Notes under the pieces: model-generated | Seen by the model: only the letters and a program-made list of their open reading frames with translations | What the model was told of the DNA's origin: nothing | The model's database searches: none | NCBI GenBank assembly: GCA_017431035.1 | Contig: JAFRLW010000039.1 | Span: 1-59,032, forward strand | Source of the DNA: Clostridia bacterium | GTDB taxonomy: Bacteria; Bacillota; Clostridia; Oscillospirales; Acutalibacteraceae | Length of the DNA stretch: 59,032 bases | Direction of reading: 5' to 3' | Part shown: in pieces, positions 16,135-25,210 of the stretch | How positions within the stretch are numbered: position 1 is the stretch's first letter | Layout: every line of letters begins with the position of its first letter | Translations under genes and position numbers: made by a program

Positions 16135-16887
16135 ATGCTGACTCTTGAGAGGCATAAAGAAATACTTGATATACTAAACCGCAAAAACGCCGTTACGGTA
16201 AGTGAACTTGCAAAAGCGCTTAACACTTCGGAATCGACCGTGAGGCGTGACCTTAACACATTAGATAAGCAAAAGAAACTTAACAAAGTTTTCGGCGGCG
16301 CAACGGCGATAAGACAAATGGCAGGTGCGGCGGAGAACAAAGTTTCATACAGAGAAAACATAAATACCGCCGAGAAAGAGGCTATCGCAAGATATGCCGC
16401 CTCGCTTATACACGACGATGATTTTGTTTTTATAGATGCAGGTACTACCACCTCTAAAATGGTGGATTTTATAACAAATGACAAAGCCACCTATGTTACA
16501 AACGGTATTGAACACGGATTAAAACTTTTAAGAAAAGGTTTTAATGCATATCTTATAGGGGGAAGAATAAAACCGGTTACCGAGTCGGTTGTAGGCGCAG
16601 AGGGTGTTAAAAACCTTTCGGGATTTAACTTTACAAAAGCCTTTCTCGGAACTAACGGAATAGATATAAAAGCAGGTTTTACCACTCCCGACCTTGAAGA
16701 AGCAAGAATTAAACAAACCGCCATAGAAAAATCCTATGTTTCGTTTGTTTTAGCCGATAGCAGCAAGTTTCGTATAACTACGCCGATAACCTTCGGAAGC
16801 CTATCCTCTTGTTGCATAATAACCGATAAAAAGATTCCCGGCGAATGGTCTGACTATACGGCAATAAAAATTGTAAATAACGGGTGA
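16135..16887 (+). CDS. fruR: DeoR-family repressor of the fructose operon
   Basis: A 250-residue DeoR-type regulator. The N-terminal winged helix (residues 1-60) has the family pattern VSELAKALNTSESTVRRDLNTLD. The sugar-phosphate-binding domain (about 75-235) includes FIDAGTTTSKMV and YLIGGRI. By analogy with FruR/LacR it should bind fructose 1-phosphate and release its operator. It is the first gene of the operon that makes and uses fructose 1-phosphate, and its stop codon lies just before the fruK start, so it controls its own transcription unit. The sugar assignment rests on the neighbouring fruK and fruA genes. Confidence 0.9.
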   Translation: MLTLERHKEILDILNRKNAVTVSELAKALNTSESTVRRDLNTLDKQKKLNKVFGGATAIRQMAGAAENKVSYRENINTAEKEAIARYAASLIHDDDFVFIDAGTTTSKMVDFITNDKATYVTNGIEHGLKLLRKGFNAYLIGGRIKPVTESVVGAEGVKNLSGFNFTKAFLGTNGIDIKAGFTTPDLEEARIKQTAIEKSYVSFVLADSSKFRITTPITFGSLSSCCIITDKKIPGEWSDYTAIKIVNNG

Positions 16888-16892
16888 GAGAT

Positions 16893-17798
16893 ATGATTTA
16901 TACTTTAACACTAAATCCGAGCATTGACTATGTTGTTCATCTTGACTCTTTCAAAACAGGTATTACAAACCGCACAACAAGTGAAGAAATGTATTTCGGC
17001 GGAAAGGGAATAAATGTTTCTCTTATTCTGTCGGAATTAGGTTTTGAAAATACGGCGCTCGGCTTTGTTGCAGGTTTCACCGGCGACGCCATAAAAGAGG
17101 GATTTGGCGGCGAACACATAATATCCGATTTTATAAAACTCAAGCGTGGCAATTCGAGAATAAACGTTAAAATAAAAGCCGGTGAAGAAACCGAAATCAA
17201 CGGTCAAGGACCTCGGATAGATGAAGAAGAACTTGAAAAACTGCTCACTAAATTAAACAAAATCAAAGATAACGACACAATTATTCTTTCCGGCAGTATA
17301 CCGAACACAATGCCCGGTGACATATATGAAAAAATACTTAAATGCGTCACCGAAAAACATAATATAAATACAGTAGTAGACGCAACGGGTGATTTGCTGC
17401 TTAACACGCTAAAATACAAACCTTTTCTCATAAAACCAAACCGTCAGGAATTATCGGAACTGTTTTGTATAGAAGTAAAGGACGAAAAAACCACGATAGA
17501 GTGTGCCGAAAAACTAAAAAGTATGGGAGCGCAAAATGTTCTTGTATCGCTTGGAAAAGACGGCGCAATGCTTCTTGACAGCACGGGAAAAACCCACTTT
17601 ATCGGGGTGGCGAACGGAAAGGTGCTCAATACTGTAGGTTCGGGCGACTCTATGGTGGCAGGATTTGTGGCAGGTTTCCTCAAATCAAAGGATTACGGTT
17701 TTGCGCTAAAACTCGGCGCCGCCTGTGGCGGAGCAACCGCCTTTTCAAAAGGTATAGCCAACAGGGCTATGATTGACTCGGTTCTAAAGCAATTTTAA
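16893..17798 (+). CDS. fruK: 1-phosphofructokinase
   Basis: A PfkB/ribokinase-family kinase of 301 residues that converts fructose 1-phosphate to fructose 1,6-bisphosphate. The first signature GGKGINVSLILSELG is near residue 35, and the second, TVGSGDSMVAGFVAGF, holds the catalytic aspartate near the C-terminus. The start TLTLNPSIDYVV is typical of FruK and tagatose-6-phosphate kinase. The ATG at 16893 is preferred to a GTG nine bases earlier because GGGTGAG precedes it. It follows fruR and precedes the PTS permease gene, which identifies the substrate. Confidence 0.92.
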   Translation: MIYTLTLNPSIDYVVHLDSFKTGITNRTTSEEMYFGGKGINVSLILSELGFENTALGFVAGFTGDAIKEGFGGEHIISDFIKLKRGNSRINVKIKAGEETEINGQGPRIDEEELEKLLTKLNKIKDNDTIILSGSIPNTMPGDIYEKILKCVTEKHNINTVVDATGDLLLNTLKYKPFLIKPNRQELSELFCIEVKDEKTTIECAEKLKSMGAQNVLVSLGKDGAMLLDSTGKTHFIGVANGKVLNTVGSGDSMVAGFVAGFLKSKDYGFALKLGAACGGATAFSKGIANRAMIDSVLKQF

Positions 17799-17828
17799 TA
17801 TAATATTTTTGTAAAGGAGTGTTTTTTA

Positions 17829-19775
17829 ATGCGCATCACAGATTTACTCAAGGCAGAGGGAATTAAAATCGGTGCCGAAGTTGCCGATAAAGCGGCCGCT
17901 ATCGATACCCTTATTTCCCTACACGAAGCTTGTGGCAATCTCAATGACGTTGCCGCTTTCAAAGAAGGCATACTAAACAGAGAGAGCCAAAGCACAACGG
18001 CAATCGGAATGGAAGTTGCCATACCCCACGCAAAGAGCGAGGCGGTTAAAACCCCTGCTCTGACCGCTATCACCGTACCCGAAGGTGTTGATTATGACTC
18101 ACCTGACAAAAACCCCTGCAAACTTTTATTTATGATAGCCGCCACTACCGACGGTGACGTTCATCTTGAGGTACTTGCAAGAATGATGCAAATGCTTATG
18201 GATACCGACTTTACCGACAAACTTAAAGCGGCTAAAACACCCGAAGAGTTTTTGGCTCTTATCGACGAGAAGGAAACAGAAAAGTTCCCTGAAGAAGCCG
18301 TAAAAGCAGAGCCTGCCAAAAAAGAGGGCTACCGTGTTCTTGCGGTTACCGCTTGCCCGACAGGTATTGCTCATACCTATATGGCGGCTGAAGCCCTTAA
18401 TAAAGCCGGCGAGAAAATGGGTATTACCATTAAGGTTGAAACAGACGGCTCAGGCGGAGCGAAAAATGTTCTTACCAAAAAAGAAATTGAGGAATGCGAC
18501 GGCATTATAATCGCCGCAGACAAAAACGTTGAAATGGCTCGTTTCAACGGCAAACCGGTTGTTAAAGCCCCCGTTGCCGACGGTATTCACAAGCCTGAAG
18601 AACTTATTGAAAAAGTGCTCGCAGGCGCACCCGTTTATCACTCAAACGAAACCGATACTTCGGCTGACTTCGGCGATAACGAGTCTTTCGGCAGAAAAAT
18701 ATATAAGCACCTTATGAACGGCGTATCACATATGCTCCCGTTTGTTGTGGGCGGCGGCGTGCTTATCGCAATAGGTTTCCTTATTGATACAATTCTCGGC
18801 AACGCAACCGTAAACGGCGCCGCTAACGGCTCGTTTGGTTTCACAAGTTTTGCCGCTTCTATCCCCTTCTGGATCGGTAAGATAGCCTTTGGTATGATGC
18901 TTCCGATACTTTCGGGATATATTGCAATGTCAATTGCTGACCGTCCGGGACTATTACCCGGTATGCTCGGCGGAATGATTGCCGCTAACGGTTACACCCT
19001 TAAATCTATGTTTGAGGCACAAAACCTTGTGGGTGACTCCTCGGCAGTTTCCGGTTTCCTCGGCGCACTGCTCGCAGGTTTCATAGCCGGTATTATCGTA
19101 AACCTTATAAAGAAAGCGTTTAACTGGCTGCCAAAAGCTATGGACGGCATTAAACCGGTATTCATTTATCCGCTTTTAGGCTCTTTCCTTGTAGGTGTTG
19201 TAATGTGTGTTATCAACCCTGCAATAGGACTTCTCAACAGCGCAGTTTCCAACGGTCTTACCTCACTCGGAACAACAAGCAAACTCGTTCTTTCGATAGT
19301 TCTTGCCGGAATGATGGCTATAGATATGGGCGGCCCGTTCAACAAAGCGGCATACGTATTCGGTACTGCGGCTATTGCCGACGGTAACACCTGGATAATG
19401 GCAGCCGTTATGATAGGCGGTATGGTACCTCCTATAGCAATCGCCCTTTCCACCACCTTCAACAAGAAAAAATGGACTGCGGAAGAAATTAAATCAGGCC
19501 CTGTAAACTATCTTATGGGACTTTGCTTCATAACTGAGGGCGCTATCCCCTATGCCGCATCCGACCCGATAAGAGTTATTCCTTCTTGTATAGTAGGCTC
19601 TGCAGTAGCAGGTGCTTTGACCTCTATATTCAACGTAACCTGTCCTGCTCCTCACGGCGGTATATTCACCTTTATCGTTTGCGGAAATCCGTGGCTATAC
19701 GTTGTTGCCCTTATAGGCGGCTCTGTTGCCGGTGCGCTAATGTTAGCACTTCTCAAAAAACCCGCAAATAAATAA
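17829..19775 (+). CDS. fruA: Fructose PTS permease, EIIA-EIIB-EIIC fusion
   Basis: A 648-residue fused phosphotransferase transporter. The EIIA domain (1-150) has the phospho-accepting His67 in VAIPHAKSEAV. EIIB (about 165-265) has the phosphocysteine Cys176 in TACPTGIAHTYMAAEAL. EIIC (about 290-645) is a membrane domain of about nine to ten helices with GGMVPPIAIAL and GAIPYAASDP. It imports fructose as fructose 1-phosphate, the substrate of FruK encoded next door. GGAG lies before the ATG. The A-B-C domain order is the common one for fructose permeases of Firmicutes. Confidence 0.95.
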   Translation: MRITDLLKAEGIKIGAEVADKAAAIDTLISLHEACGNLNDVAAFKEGILNRESQSTTAIGMEVAIPHAKSEAVKTPALTAITVPEGVDYDSPDKNPCKLLFMIAATTDGDVHLEVLARMMQMLMDTDFTDKLKAAKTPEEFLALIDEKETEKFPEEAVKAEPAKKEGYRVLAVTACPTGIAHTYMAAEALNKAGEKMGITIKVETDGSGGAKNVLTKKEIEECDGIIIAADKNVEMARFNGKPVVKAPVADGIHKPEELIEKVLAGAPVYHSNETDTSADFGDNESFGRKIYKHLMNGVSHMLPFVVGGGVLIAIGFLIDTILGNATVNGAANGSFGFTSFAASIPFWIGKIAFGMMLPILSGYIAMSIADRPGLLPGMLGGMIAANGYTLKSMFEAQNLVGDSSAVSGFLGALLAGFIAGIIVNLIKKAFNWLPKAMDGIKPVFIYPLLGSFLVGVVMCVINPAIGLLNSAVSNGLTSLGTTSKLVLSIVLAGMMAIDMGGPFNKAAYVFGTAAIADGNTWIMAAVMIGGMVPPIAIALSTTFNKKKWTAEEIKSGPVNYLMGLCFITEGAIPYAASDPIRVIPSCIVGSAVAGALTSIFNVTCPAPHGGIFTFIVCGNPWLYVVALIGGSVAGALMLALLKKPANK

Positions 19776-19793
19776 TATTTGACCTATAGCAAA

Positions 19794-19827
19794 TGCGCAA
19801 AAGGTTCTGAAAAGAGCCTTTTGCGCA
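19794..19827 (+). promoter_or_regulatory. Strong intercistronic hairpin fruA-ptsH
   Basis: TGCGCAAAAGGTTC / GAGCCTTTTGCGCA form a 14-bp stem with one G-T pair around the loop TGAAAA. No T-run follows, and the ptsH ribosome-binding site (AAAAGGAG) starts seven bases later. It is therefore better read as an RNA-processing or stability element than as a simple terminator. Confidence 0.6.
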
Positions 19828-19849
19828 ATATAAAAAGGAGATTATAAAA

Positions 19850-20113
19850 ATGGTACAAAAGCATTTTACAGTAGTTAACGCACAAGGTTTTCATATGCGT
19901 CCCGCAACCGATTTTGCAAACGCTATGTCAAAGTTCGGTTGTTCGGTTGTTATAAAACACAACGGCAGAGATGTTGACGGAAAAAGCCTTATGAATATTA
20001 TCGCCTCCTGCATTAAAGTCGGAAATGAAATCGACGTTATTTGCGACGGCGAGGGCGAAAACGAAGCACTTGCCAAAGCCGCCGAAATGATAGAGAGCGG
20101 TTTTGGTGAATAA
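19850..20113 (+). CDS. ptsH: Phosphocarrier protein HPr
   Basis: An 87-residue HPr. The active-site histidine is His15 in GFHMRPA. Ser46 in DGKSLMNII is conserved, which is the site used by HPr kinase/phosphorylase in Firmicutes for catabolite repression. It passes phosphate from enzyme I to the EIIA domain of FruA. The gene sits between fruA and ptsI, so the whole phosphorelay is encoded in this operon. Usual length; AAAAGGAG precedes the ATG. Confidence 0.96.
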   Translation: MVQKHFTVVNAQGFHMRPATDFANAMSKFGCSVVIKHNGRDVDGKSLMNIIASCIKVGNEIDVICDGEGENEALAKAAEMIESGFGE

Positions 20114-20125
20114 GGAGAGTATTTT

Positions 20126-21826
20126 ATGTTAAAAGGTGTTGGAGCCTCTGCCGGTATAGGCATAGGAAACGTTTTGGTTTTAGAGGATATTTCTCTTGAA
20201 TATACTCCGCACGAAGTGACCGACACCGCCGCCGAAACCACACGTTTCAAAGATGCGGTGGACAGGTTTATAAAAAACACCGAAAAGCAGGCTAAAAAAC
20301 TGCTTGAAACTACGGGTGAAAAAGAAGCCCGTATACTTGAGGGCCATATATCTATGATAAACGACCCTTATATGCAAAGCGAAATTGAAAAGCAAATTGC
20401 CTCCGGCACCTGCGCCGAGGAAGCACTTGAAAATATGTGCAATATGTTTATTGGCGTATTTTCCGCCGCTGACGATGATTTTACACGCCAGCGTGCCGCC
20501 GACGTCAGAGACGTTAAAGCAGGTGTGCTCGGTGAGTTACTCGGAGTTAAAGAGATAGATTTGAGCGAAGTGCCGGCTGATACAGTACTTGTAACAAGGG
20601 AACTTACCCCCTCTATGACCGCAGGTATTAAAAAAGAAAATATAGCAGGTATTATAACCGAAACAGGCGGTAAAACCTCCCACTCGGCAATACTTGCCCG
20701 TGCGCTTGAAATACCGGCGGTACTGAGCGTTCCCGATATATCGGAACATTTCAAAAACGAAGACAAAGTTATTGTTGACGGCACGGCAGGAAACATTATA
20801 TTAAACCCCGATAAAAAAACTTTGGCTGAATACACGGCTATGAGAGAAACCTTTATTGCCGAAAAGAACGCACTTGAAGTTTTCAGAGGCAAAAAGACCC
20901 TTAATGCCGACGGCAAAGAGTATGAACTGTTTTGCAATATCGGAAAACCCGAAGACGCCGTTAAAGCGGTTGAGTGCGACGGCGAGGGCGTAGGACTTTT
21001 CAGGACAGAGTTTTTATTTATGGACCGCACCTCTTTACCAAATGAAGAGGAACAGTTCGAGGCTTATAAAAAAGCCGCTATTATTCTAAAAGGCAAACCG
21101 CTTATTATCAGAACACTTGATATAGGCGGAGATAAAGAGATAGAGTATTTAGGGCTTGAAAAGGAAGAAAACCCCTTTATGGGATACCGTGCTATACGCT
21201 ACTGTATAGACAATAAAGAACTTTTCAAAACCCAGATACGTGCTATACTTCGTGCATCGGTCTACGGTGACGTACGCATAATGTTCCCGCTTGTAACCTG
21301 TATTGATGAAGTCAGACAAGGCAAACGCATTGTAGAAGAATGCAAAGCCGAACTTAAACTTCAAGGCAAAGGATATAACAACGATATAAAGGTGGGTATA
21401 ATGACCGAAACCGCCGCCGCTGCGGTTATAGCCGATTTGCTCGCAAAAGAGTGCGACTTTTTCTCAATCGGCACCAACGACCTTACCGGTTATACAATGT
21501 CTTGCGACAGAGGTAACGACAAGGTTTCCTATCTTTATTCCCACTTTCAGCCTGCCGTTTTGCGTATGATTGAAAAAATCATAAAGAGCGCAAACGAACA
21601 GGGTATCCCGGTTGGAATGTGCGGAGAAGCCGCCGCCGACCCGATGCTTATTCCGATTCTTATATCTTTCGGACTGACCGAGTTCAGTGTTTCGCCGGTT
21701 TCGACCCTTAAAGTCAGAAAAGAGATTGCCAAATGGACAAAGGAAAAGGCTGACGAAATAACCGCTCACGTTATGTCCCTTAAAACACAAGGCGAAGTTG
21801 CCGAGTACCTGAAAACCCAAATATAG
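20126..21826 (+). CDS. ptsI: PTS enzyme I (phosphoenolpyruvate-protein phosphotransferase)
   Basis: A 566-residue enzyme I. The phosphorylated histidine is His186 in GGKTSHSAILARAL. The C-terminal PEP-binding barrel shows GVGLFRTEFLFMDR, the MFPLVT segment and the signature DFFSIGTNDLTGYTMSCDR. It takes phosphate from phosphoenolpyruvate and gives it to HPr, encoded 12 bases upstream. Full length. It closes the fructose operon and is followed by a clear terminator. Confidence 0.96.
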   Translation: MLKGVGASAGIGIGNVLVLEDISLEYTPHEVTDTAAETTRFKDAVDRFIKNTEKQAKKLLETTGEKEARILEGHISMINDPYMQSEIEKQIASGTCAEEALENMCNMFIGVFSAADDDFTRQRAADVRDVKAGVLGELLGVKEIDLSEVPADTVLVTRELTPSMTAGIKKENIAGIITETGGKTSHSAILARALEIPAVLSVPDISEHFKNEDKVIVDGTAGNIILNPDKKTLAEYTAMRETFIAEKNALEVFRGKKTLNADGKEYELFCNIGKPEDAVKAVECDGEGVGLFRTEFLFMDRTSLPNEEEQFEAYKKAAIILKGKPLIIRTLDIGGDKEIEYLGLEKEENPFMGYRAIRYCIDNKELFKTQIRAILRASVYGDVRIMFPLVTCIDEVRQGKRIVEECKAELKLQGKGYNNDIKVGIMTETAAAAVIADLLAKECDFFSIGTNDLTGYTMSCDRGNDKVSYLYSHFQPAVLRMIEKIIKSANEQGIPVGMCGEAAADPMLIPILISFGLTEFSVSPVSTLKVRKEIAKWTKEKADEITAHVMSLKTQGEVAEYLKTQI

Positions 21827-21828
21827 CA

Positions 21829-21864
21829 AAAAACCGGCGTATTGACTTTGCGCCGGTTTTTGTT
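21829..21864 (+). terminator. Terminator of the fru-pts operon
   Basis: AAACCGGCG-TATTGACTTTG-CGCCGGTTT with a following TTTGTTT run, starting directly after the ptsI stop codon. Confidence 0.9.
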
Positions 21865-21898
21865 TATACTAATTAAAAACAGGAAAAGGAAACGGATT

Positions 21899-22159
21899 AT
21901 GAAGTTTTTTTGGTTGCCTTTGCTCTTTTCTATAGTTGAGGGCATATTGCTAAGCGTTGTGCTGAATCTGTTAAACCGCAACAAATGGTTTTTAGCCGTA
22001 CTTTTGTGTATACTCAAGTTTGTACTGTATATAAGGGGTATAATATGGCTTTTTGCTGCGACAGAGGTCAATATAATAAAGGGTATTGTCGGTTTTGTAT
22101 TCGGCTTTAGTTTGTACTTTATTTTTACGATTATAAGAAAAAGATATAAGAAAAAATAA
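21899..22159 (+). CDS. Small membrane protein of unknown function
   Basis: An 86-residue hydrophobic protein with about three predicted membrane helices (FFWLPLLFSIVEGILLSVVL, WFLAVLLCILKFVLYIR, GIVGFVFGFSLYFIFTII) and a basic C-terminus (RKRYKKK). The ATG at 21899 with AAAGGAAA upstream is preferred to an earlier in-frame codon inside the ptsI terminator. It sits alone between two terminators and has no recognised family. It could be a genuine orphan membrane protein; expression evidence is lacking. Confidence 0.55.
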   Translation: MKFFWLPLLFSIVEGILLSVVLNLLNRNKWFLAVLLCILKFVLYIRGIIWLFAATEVNIIKGIVGFVFGFSLYFIFTIIRKRYKKK

Positions 22160-22175
22160 TTTGTTTTTTATTTGT

Positions 22176-22207
22176 GCAGTCTATCAAAGGATAGACTGCC
22201 TTTTTTT
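22176..22207 (+). terminator. Terminator before the pyrH operon
   Basis: GCAGTCTATC-AAAG-GATAGACTGC is a perfect 10-bp stem followed by CTTTTTTT. Confidence 0.95.
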
Positions 22208-22219
22208 ACAATTTTGTAA
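22206..22219 (+). promoter_or_regulatory. Palindrome TTACAATTTTGTAA upstream of the pyrH promoter
   Basis: A perfect 14-base palindrome that ends one base before the -35 box of the pyrH promoter. An identical copy occurs at 32474-32487 in front of the M23 peptidase gene. Confidence 0.5.
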
Positions 22220-22220
22220 A

Positions 22221-22249
22221 TTGACAATAGGTGTAGTATATAGTAAAAT
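22221..22249 (+). promoter_or_regulatory. pyrH-polC operon promoter
   Basis: -35 TTGACA (22221-22226) and -10 TAAAAT (22244-22249) with the ideal 17-base spacing, 35 bases upstream of the pyrH start. Confidence 0.8.
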
Positions 22250-22284
22250 AAATACAAATATAATAATAGTTAGGGGCAGTTTTT

Positions 22285-22989
22285 ATGAAACCTGTTTATA
22301 AACGCATTTTGCTGAAGATTTCGGGCGAGGTTTTAGCCGGAGAAAAAGGAACCGGCATTGATTTTTCCAAAGTTACCGACGTTTGCAAAAGAGTGAAGAA
22401 ATGTGTCGATATGGGCGTTGAGGTTTGTATCGTTGTAGGCGGGGGCAACTTTTGGAGAGGCAGATCAAGCGGAGATATGGATAAAACCAGAGCCGACCAT
22501 ATGGGTATGCTCGCCACCACTATTAACTCCCTCGCTCTTTGCGATGCACTTGAAGGTCTCGGTGTGAAATCAAGGGTGCAAACCGCTATTGAGATGCGCC
22601 AGATTGCCGAGCCTTATATCCGCAATAAAGCGGTAAGGCATCTTGAAAAAGGCAGAGTTGTAATTTTTGGTTGCGGAACGGGTAACCCCTTCTTCTCTAC
22701 CGACACCGCCGCTGCCCTTCGTGGTGTTGAAATGGGTGTTGACGTTATACTTAAAGCCACCAACGTTGACGGCGTTTACGACTCCGACCCGAAGAAAAAC
22801 CCCGATGCAAAAATGTATAAAAAACTGACTCACAGAGAGGTGCTGACTAAACAACTTCACGTTATGGACAGTACAGCCGCCTCGCTTTGTATGGATAATA
22901 ATATAAAAATACTCGTGTTCAACCTTAACAACCCCGATAACATTGTTTCGGCAGTTACCGGTGAAGATATCGGAACACTCATAGAATAA
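22285..22989 (+). CDS. pyrH: UMP kinase
   Basis: A 234-residue amino-acid-kinase-fold enzyme that phosphorylates UMP to UDP. The N-terminal [14 protein letters not shown], the nucleotide-binding [10 protein letters not shown] and the conserved TDTAAALRG and [13 protein letters not shown] segments are all present. First gene of the operon pyrH-frr-uppS-cdsA-dxr-rseP-ispG-polC, the standard translation and envelope cluster of Firmicutes. The rpsB and tsf genes that often lie upstream are absent here; a promoter directly precedes pyrH instead. Confidence 0.97.
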   Translation: MKPVYKRILLKISGEVLAGEKGTGIDFSKVTDVCKRVKKCVDMGVEVCIVVGGGNFWRGRSSGDMDKTRADHMGMLATTINSLALCDALEGLGVKSRVQTAIEMRQIAEPYIRNKAVRHLEKGRVVIFGCGTGNPFFSTDTAAALRGVEMGVDVILKATNVDGVYDSDPKKNPDAKMYKKLTHREVLTKQLHVMDSTAASLCMDNNIKILVFNLNNPDNIVSAVTGEDIGTLIE

Positions 22990-23002
22990 AGGAGAAAAAT
23001 AT

Positions 23003-23557
23003 ATGGACGCTTTAATCAAAACCACCGAAGAGAGAATGAACAAATCGGTTGACGCTCTTGACAGGGAGTACAAATCGATAAGAGCAGGCAGAGCCAACGT
23101 TTCGGTTCTTGACAAAATACAGGTTGATTATTACGGTGTGCCTACCCCTATTCAGCAAATGGCAGCCGTTTCGGTGCCTGAAGCACGTACTTTGCTTATT
23201 CAGCCGTGGGATGCATCGGTTGTAAAAGAGATTGAAAAGGCAATTTTGACCTCTGATATAGGTATAAATCCGCAAAACGACGGCAAAATAATCCGTCTTA
23301 ACTTCCCGCCTCTTACTGAGGAGAGAAGAAAAGAAATAGTTAAAGATGTTCGCAAAAAAGCGGAGGACGCCAAAGTTGCCGCAAGAAATATTCGCCGTGA
23401 CGCCCTTGAAAAACTAAAGGCTATGAAAAAAGCCGGAGATATCACCGAAGATGATGAAACCGGCGGCGAAAAGAAAATACAAAATCTAACCGATAAATGT
23501 TGCAAAGACATTGACTCGCTATCAAGTGCTAAAGAAAAAGAGATTATGGAGATATAA
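23003..23557 (+). CDS. frr: Ribosome recycling factor
   Basis: A 184-residue RRF with the family signatures KSIRAGRANVSVLDKIQVDY and SVPEARTLLIQPWD and the long charged helical arms (RKEIVKDVRKKAEDAKVAAR). It splits post-termination ribosomes together with EF-G. It starts 13 bases after pyrH with AAAGGAG, the usual order. Nothing unusual. Confidence 0.97.
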   Translation: MDALIKTTEERMNKSVDALDREYKSIRAGRANVSVLDKIQVDYYGVPTPIQQMAAVSVPEARTLLIQPWDASVVKEIEKAILTSDIGINPQNDGKIIRLNFPPLTEERRKEIVKDVRKKAEDAKVAARNIRRDALEKLKAMKKAGDITEDDETGGEKKIQNLTDKCCKDIDSLSSAKEKEIMEI

Positions 23558-23577
23558 AAAATCTCAAAGATAAAAAA

Positions 23578-23603
23578 GGGCGTGTTGGCATTACAATACG
23601 CCC
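23578..23603 (+). other. Small hairpin between frr and uppS
   Basis: GGGCGT / ACGCCC arms enclose a 14-base loop. Only ATTTTG follows, so it is a weak terminator at best and may tune read-through within the operon. Confidence 0.4.
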
Positions 23604-23630
23604 ATTTTGAAGATTAAGGGGCGAATTGAT

Positions 23631-24347
23631 TTGTTTGCAAAAAAAGAAACCGGCGCAACCCGTATTCTGCCGACCCACGTTGCCGTTATTATGGACGGTA
23701 ACGGACGTTGGGCTAAAAAAAGGCATTTGCCGAGAACGGCAGGCCACGCCGCAGGCAGTAAAAACTTCAAGGATATTACAAGATACGCAAATAAAATAGG
23801 CATAAAGTATTTTACCGTTTATGCTTTTTCCACTGAAAACTGGAAAAGACCCGCCGAAGAGGTCAAAAACATTATGAACATCCTAAGGGATTACCTCAAA
23901 GATGTTGATAATTTCAAGGATGAAAACATCTCTATGCAGTTTATCGGTGATTTGACAAAACTTGACGACGATATCAGAGAACTGATAGCAAATGCGGAAG
24001 AAAAGAGCAAAAACGCCACGGGTATGCACCTGAATATCGCCTTAAACTACGGCGGAAGAGATGAGATAGTTCACGCCGTTAAAAAAATTGCCGAAGAAAA
24101 AATACCGATAGAGGAAATAGACGAGCAAACCATTACCGACCACCTTTATACAAAAGGTCAACCCGACCCCGATTTCATCATCAGACCGTCGGGCGAGTAC
24201 AGGCTTTCAAACTTTCTTATTTGGCAGTCGGCGTATGCGGAGTATTGGTTCTCCGATATACTTTGGCCCGATTTCAAACCAAAACATTTTGAAAAAGCAC
24301 TCTCTTCGTTTGCAGGGAGAAACAGAAGATTTGGAGGTATAAAATAA
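23631..24347 (+). CDS. uppS: Undecaprenyl diphosphate synthase (isoprenyl transferase)
   Basis: A cis-prenyltransferase of about 238 residues that makes the C55 lipid carrier for peptidoglycan and other surface polymers. The active-site segment HVAVIMDGNGRWAKKR carries the catalytic aspartate, and the RPSGEYRLSNFLIWQSAYAE region with its acidic residue is conserved. The TTG at 23631 is preferred because AAGGGG lies eight bases before it. A second in-frame TTG at 23607 would add eight residues but has no ribosome-binding site. The stop overlaps the cdsA start by one base. Confidence 0.94.
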   Translation: MFAKKETGATRILPTHVAVIMDGNGRWAKKRHLPRTAGHAAGSKNFKDITRYANKIGIKYFTVYAFSTENWKRPAEEVKNIMNILRDYLKDVDNFKDENISMQFIGDLTKLDDDIRELIANAEEKSKNATGMHLNIALNYGGRDEIVHAVKKIAEEKIPIEEIDEQTITDHLYTKGQPDPDFIIRPSGEYRLSNFLIWQSAYAEYWFSDILWPDFKPKHFEKALSSFAGRNRRFGGIK

Positions 24348-25210
24348 TGAAGACAAGAATAATCTCAGGAATTGTTATGGCGCTTATCACAATAGGTTTT
24401 ATTTTGGCAGGCGTAATAGTAAATCCGCTTTTTATCAGTTCGTTCCTTATAATCATCTCCACTATTGCAACCTATGAAATAGTAAAAAACGCCGCAGGCA
24501 TAAAATCAAAAGCCACCGTTTGCTTTTCTATGGTATTTACTGCCCTTTTTGTCTTTTTGATGACGGGTATTCACCGCCTTGCCGTACTTATCCCTATGCT
24601 CAAAACAATAGCCTCGCACCGTGCTATGATAACCCTGTCGCTTTGCGGAATATACTTTTTCCTTTGTGTAGTTTTGATAATCAAAGACCACAAGGATTAT
24701 GACCTTGGCAAAATTGCGACACTCACCACCTTTGTGCCGGTGCTTTCTTTTGCTTTTTGTATCTTAAGCGGAATAATAAACGCCAAATACGGCGTATACT
24801 ATATAATACTTATGATAGCCTTTTCAAACGGTTGCGATATGGGTGCATATTTTACGGGCGTTTCTATCGGAAAACACAAACTTTGCCCTGAAATCAGCCC
24901 CAAAAAGACCGTTGAGGGTGCAATAGGCGGAATAGTAACCTCTATAATACTCACCGCCGTTATTATGTTTGTTTTCAGAAACCATATCGAAATTACCGCT
25001 GCAAAAACCGTTGCTACAATACTACTCACAATTCCGCTATGCATTGTGGGAATGCTCGGCGACCTTTTCGCCTCGGTTATAAAGCGCAGCGTCGGAATTA
25101 AAGACTATGGAAACTTAATCCCCGGCCACGGCGGTATACTTGACCGTTTTGACAGTATATTGCTTATAAGTCCGGCTTTATTCATACTCATAAGAGCAGG
25201 TATTATTTAA
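24347..25210 (+). CDS. cdsA: Phosphatidate cytidylyltransferase (CDP-diglyceride synthase)
   Basis: A 287-residue membrane enzyme with about seven to eight hydrophobic helices. The CDS signature GDLFASVIKRSVGIKDYGNLIPGHGGILDRFDS is near the C-terminus. It makes CDP-diacylglycerol for phospholipid synthesis. Overlaps by one base with uppS upstream and with dxr downstream, indicating tight coupling. Confidence 0.95.
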   Translation: MKTRIISGIVMALITIGFILAGVIVNPLFISSFLIIISTIATYEIVKNAAGIKSKATVCFSMVFTALFVFLMTGIHRLAVLIPMLKTIASHRAMITLSLCGIYFFLCVVLIIKDHKDYDLGKIATLTTFVPVLSFAFCILSGIINAKYGVYYIILMIAFSNGCDMGAYFTGVSIGKHKLCPEISPKKTVEGAIGGIVTSIILTAVIMFVFRNHIEITAAKTVATILLTIPLCIVGMLGDLFASVIKRSVGIKDYGNLIPGHGGILDRFDSILLISPALFILIRAGII

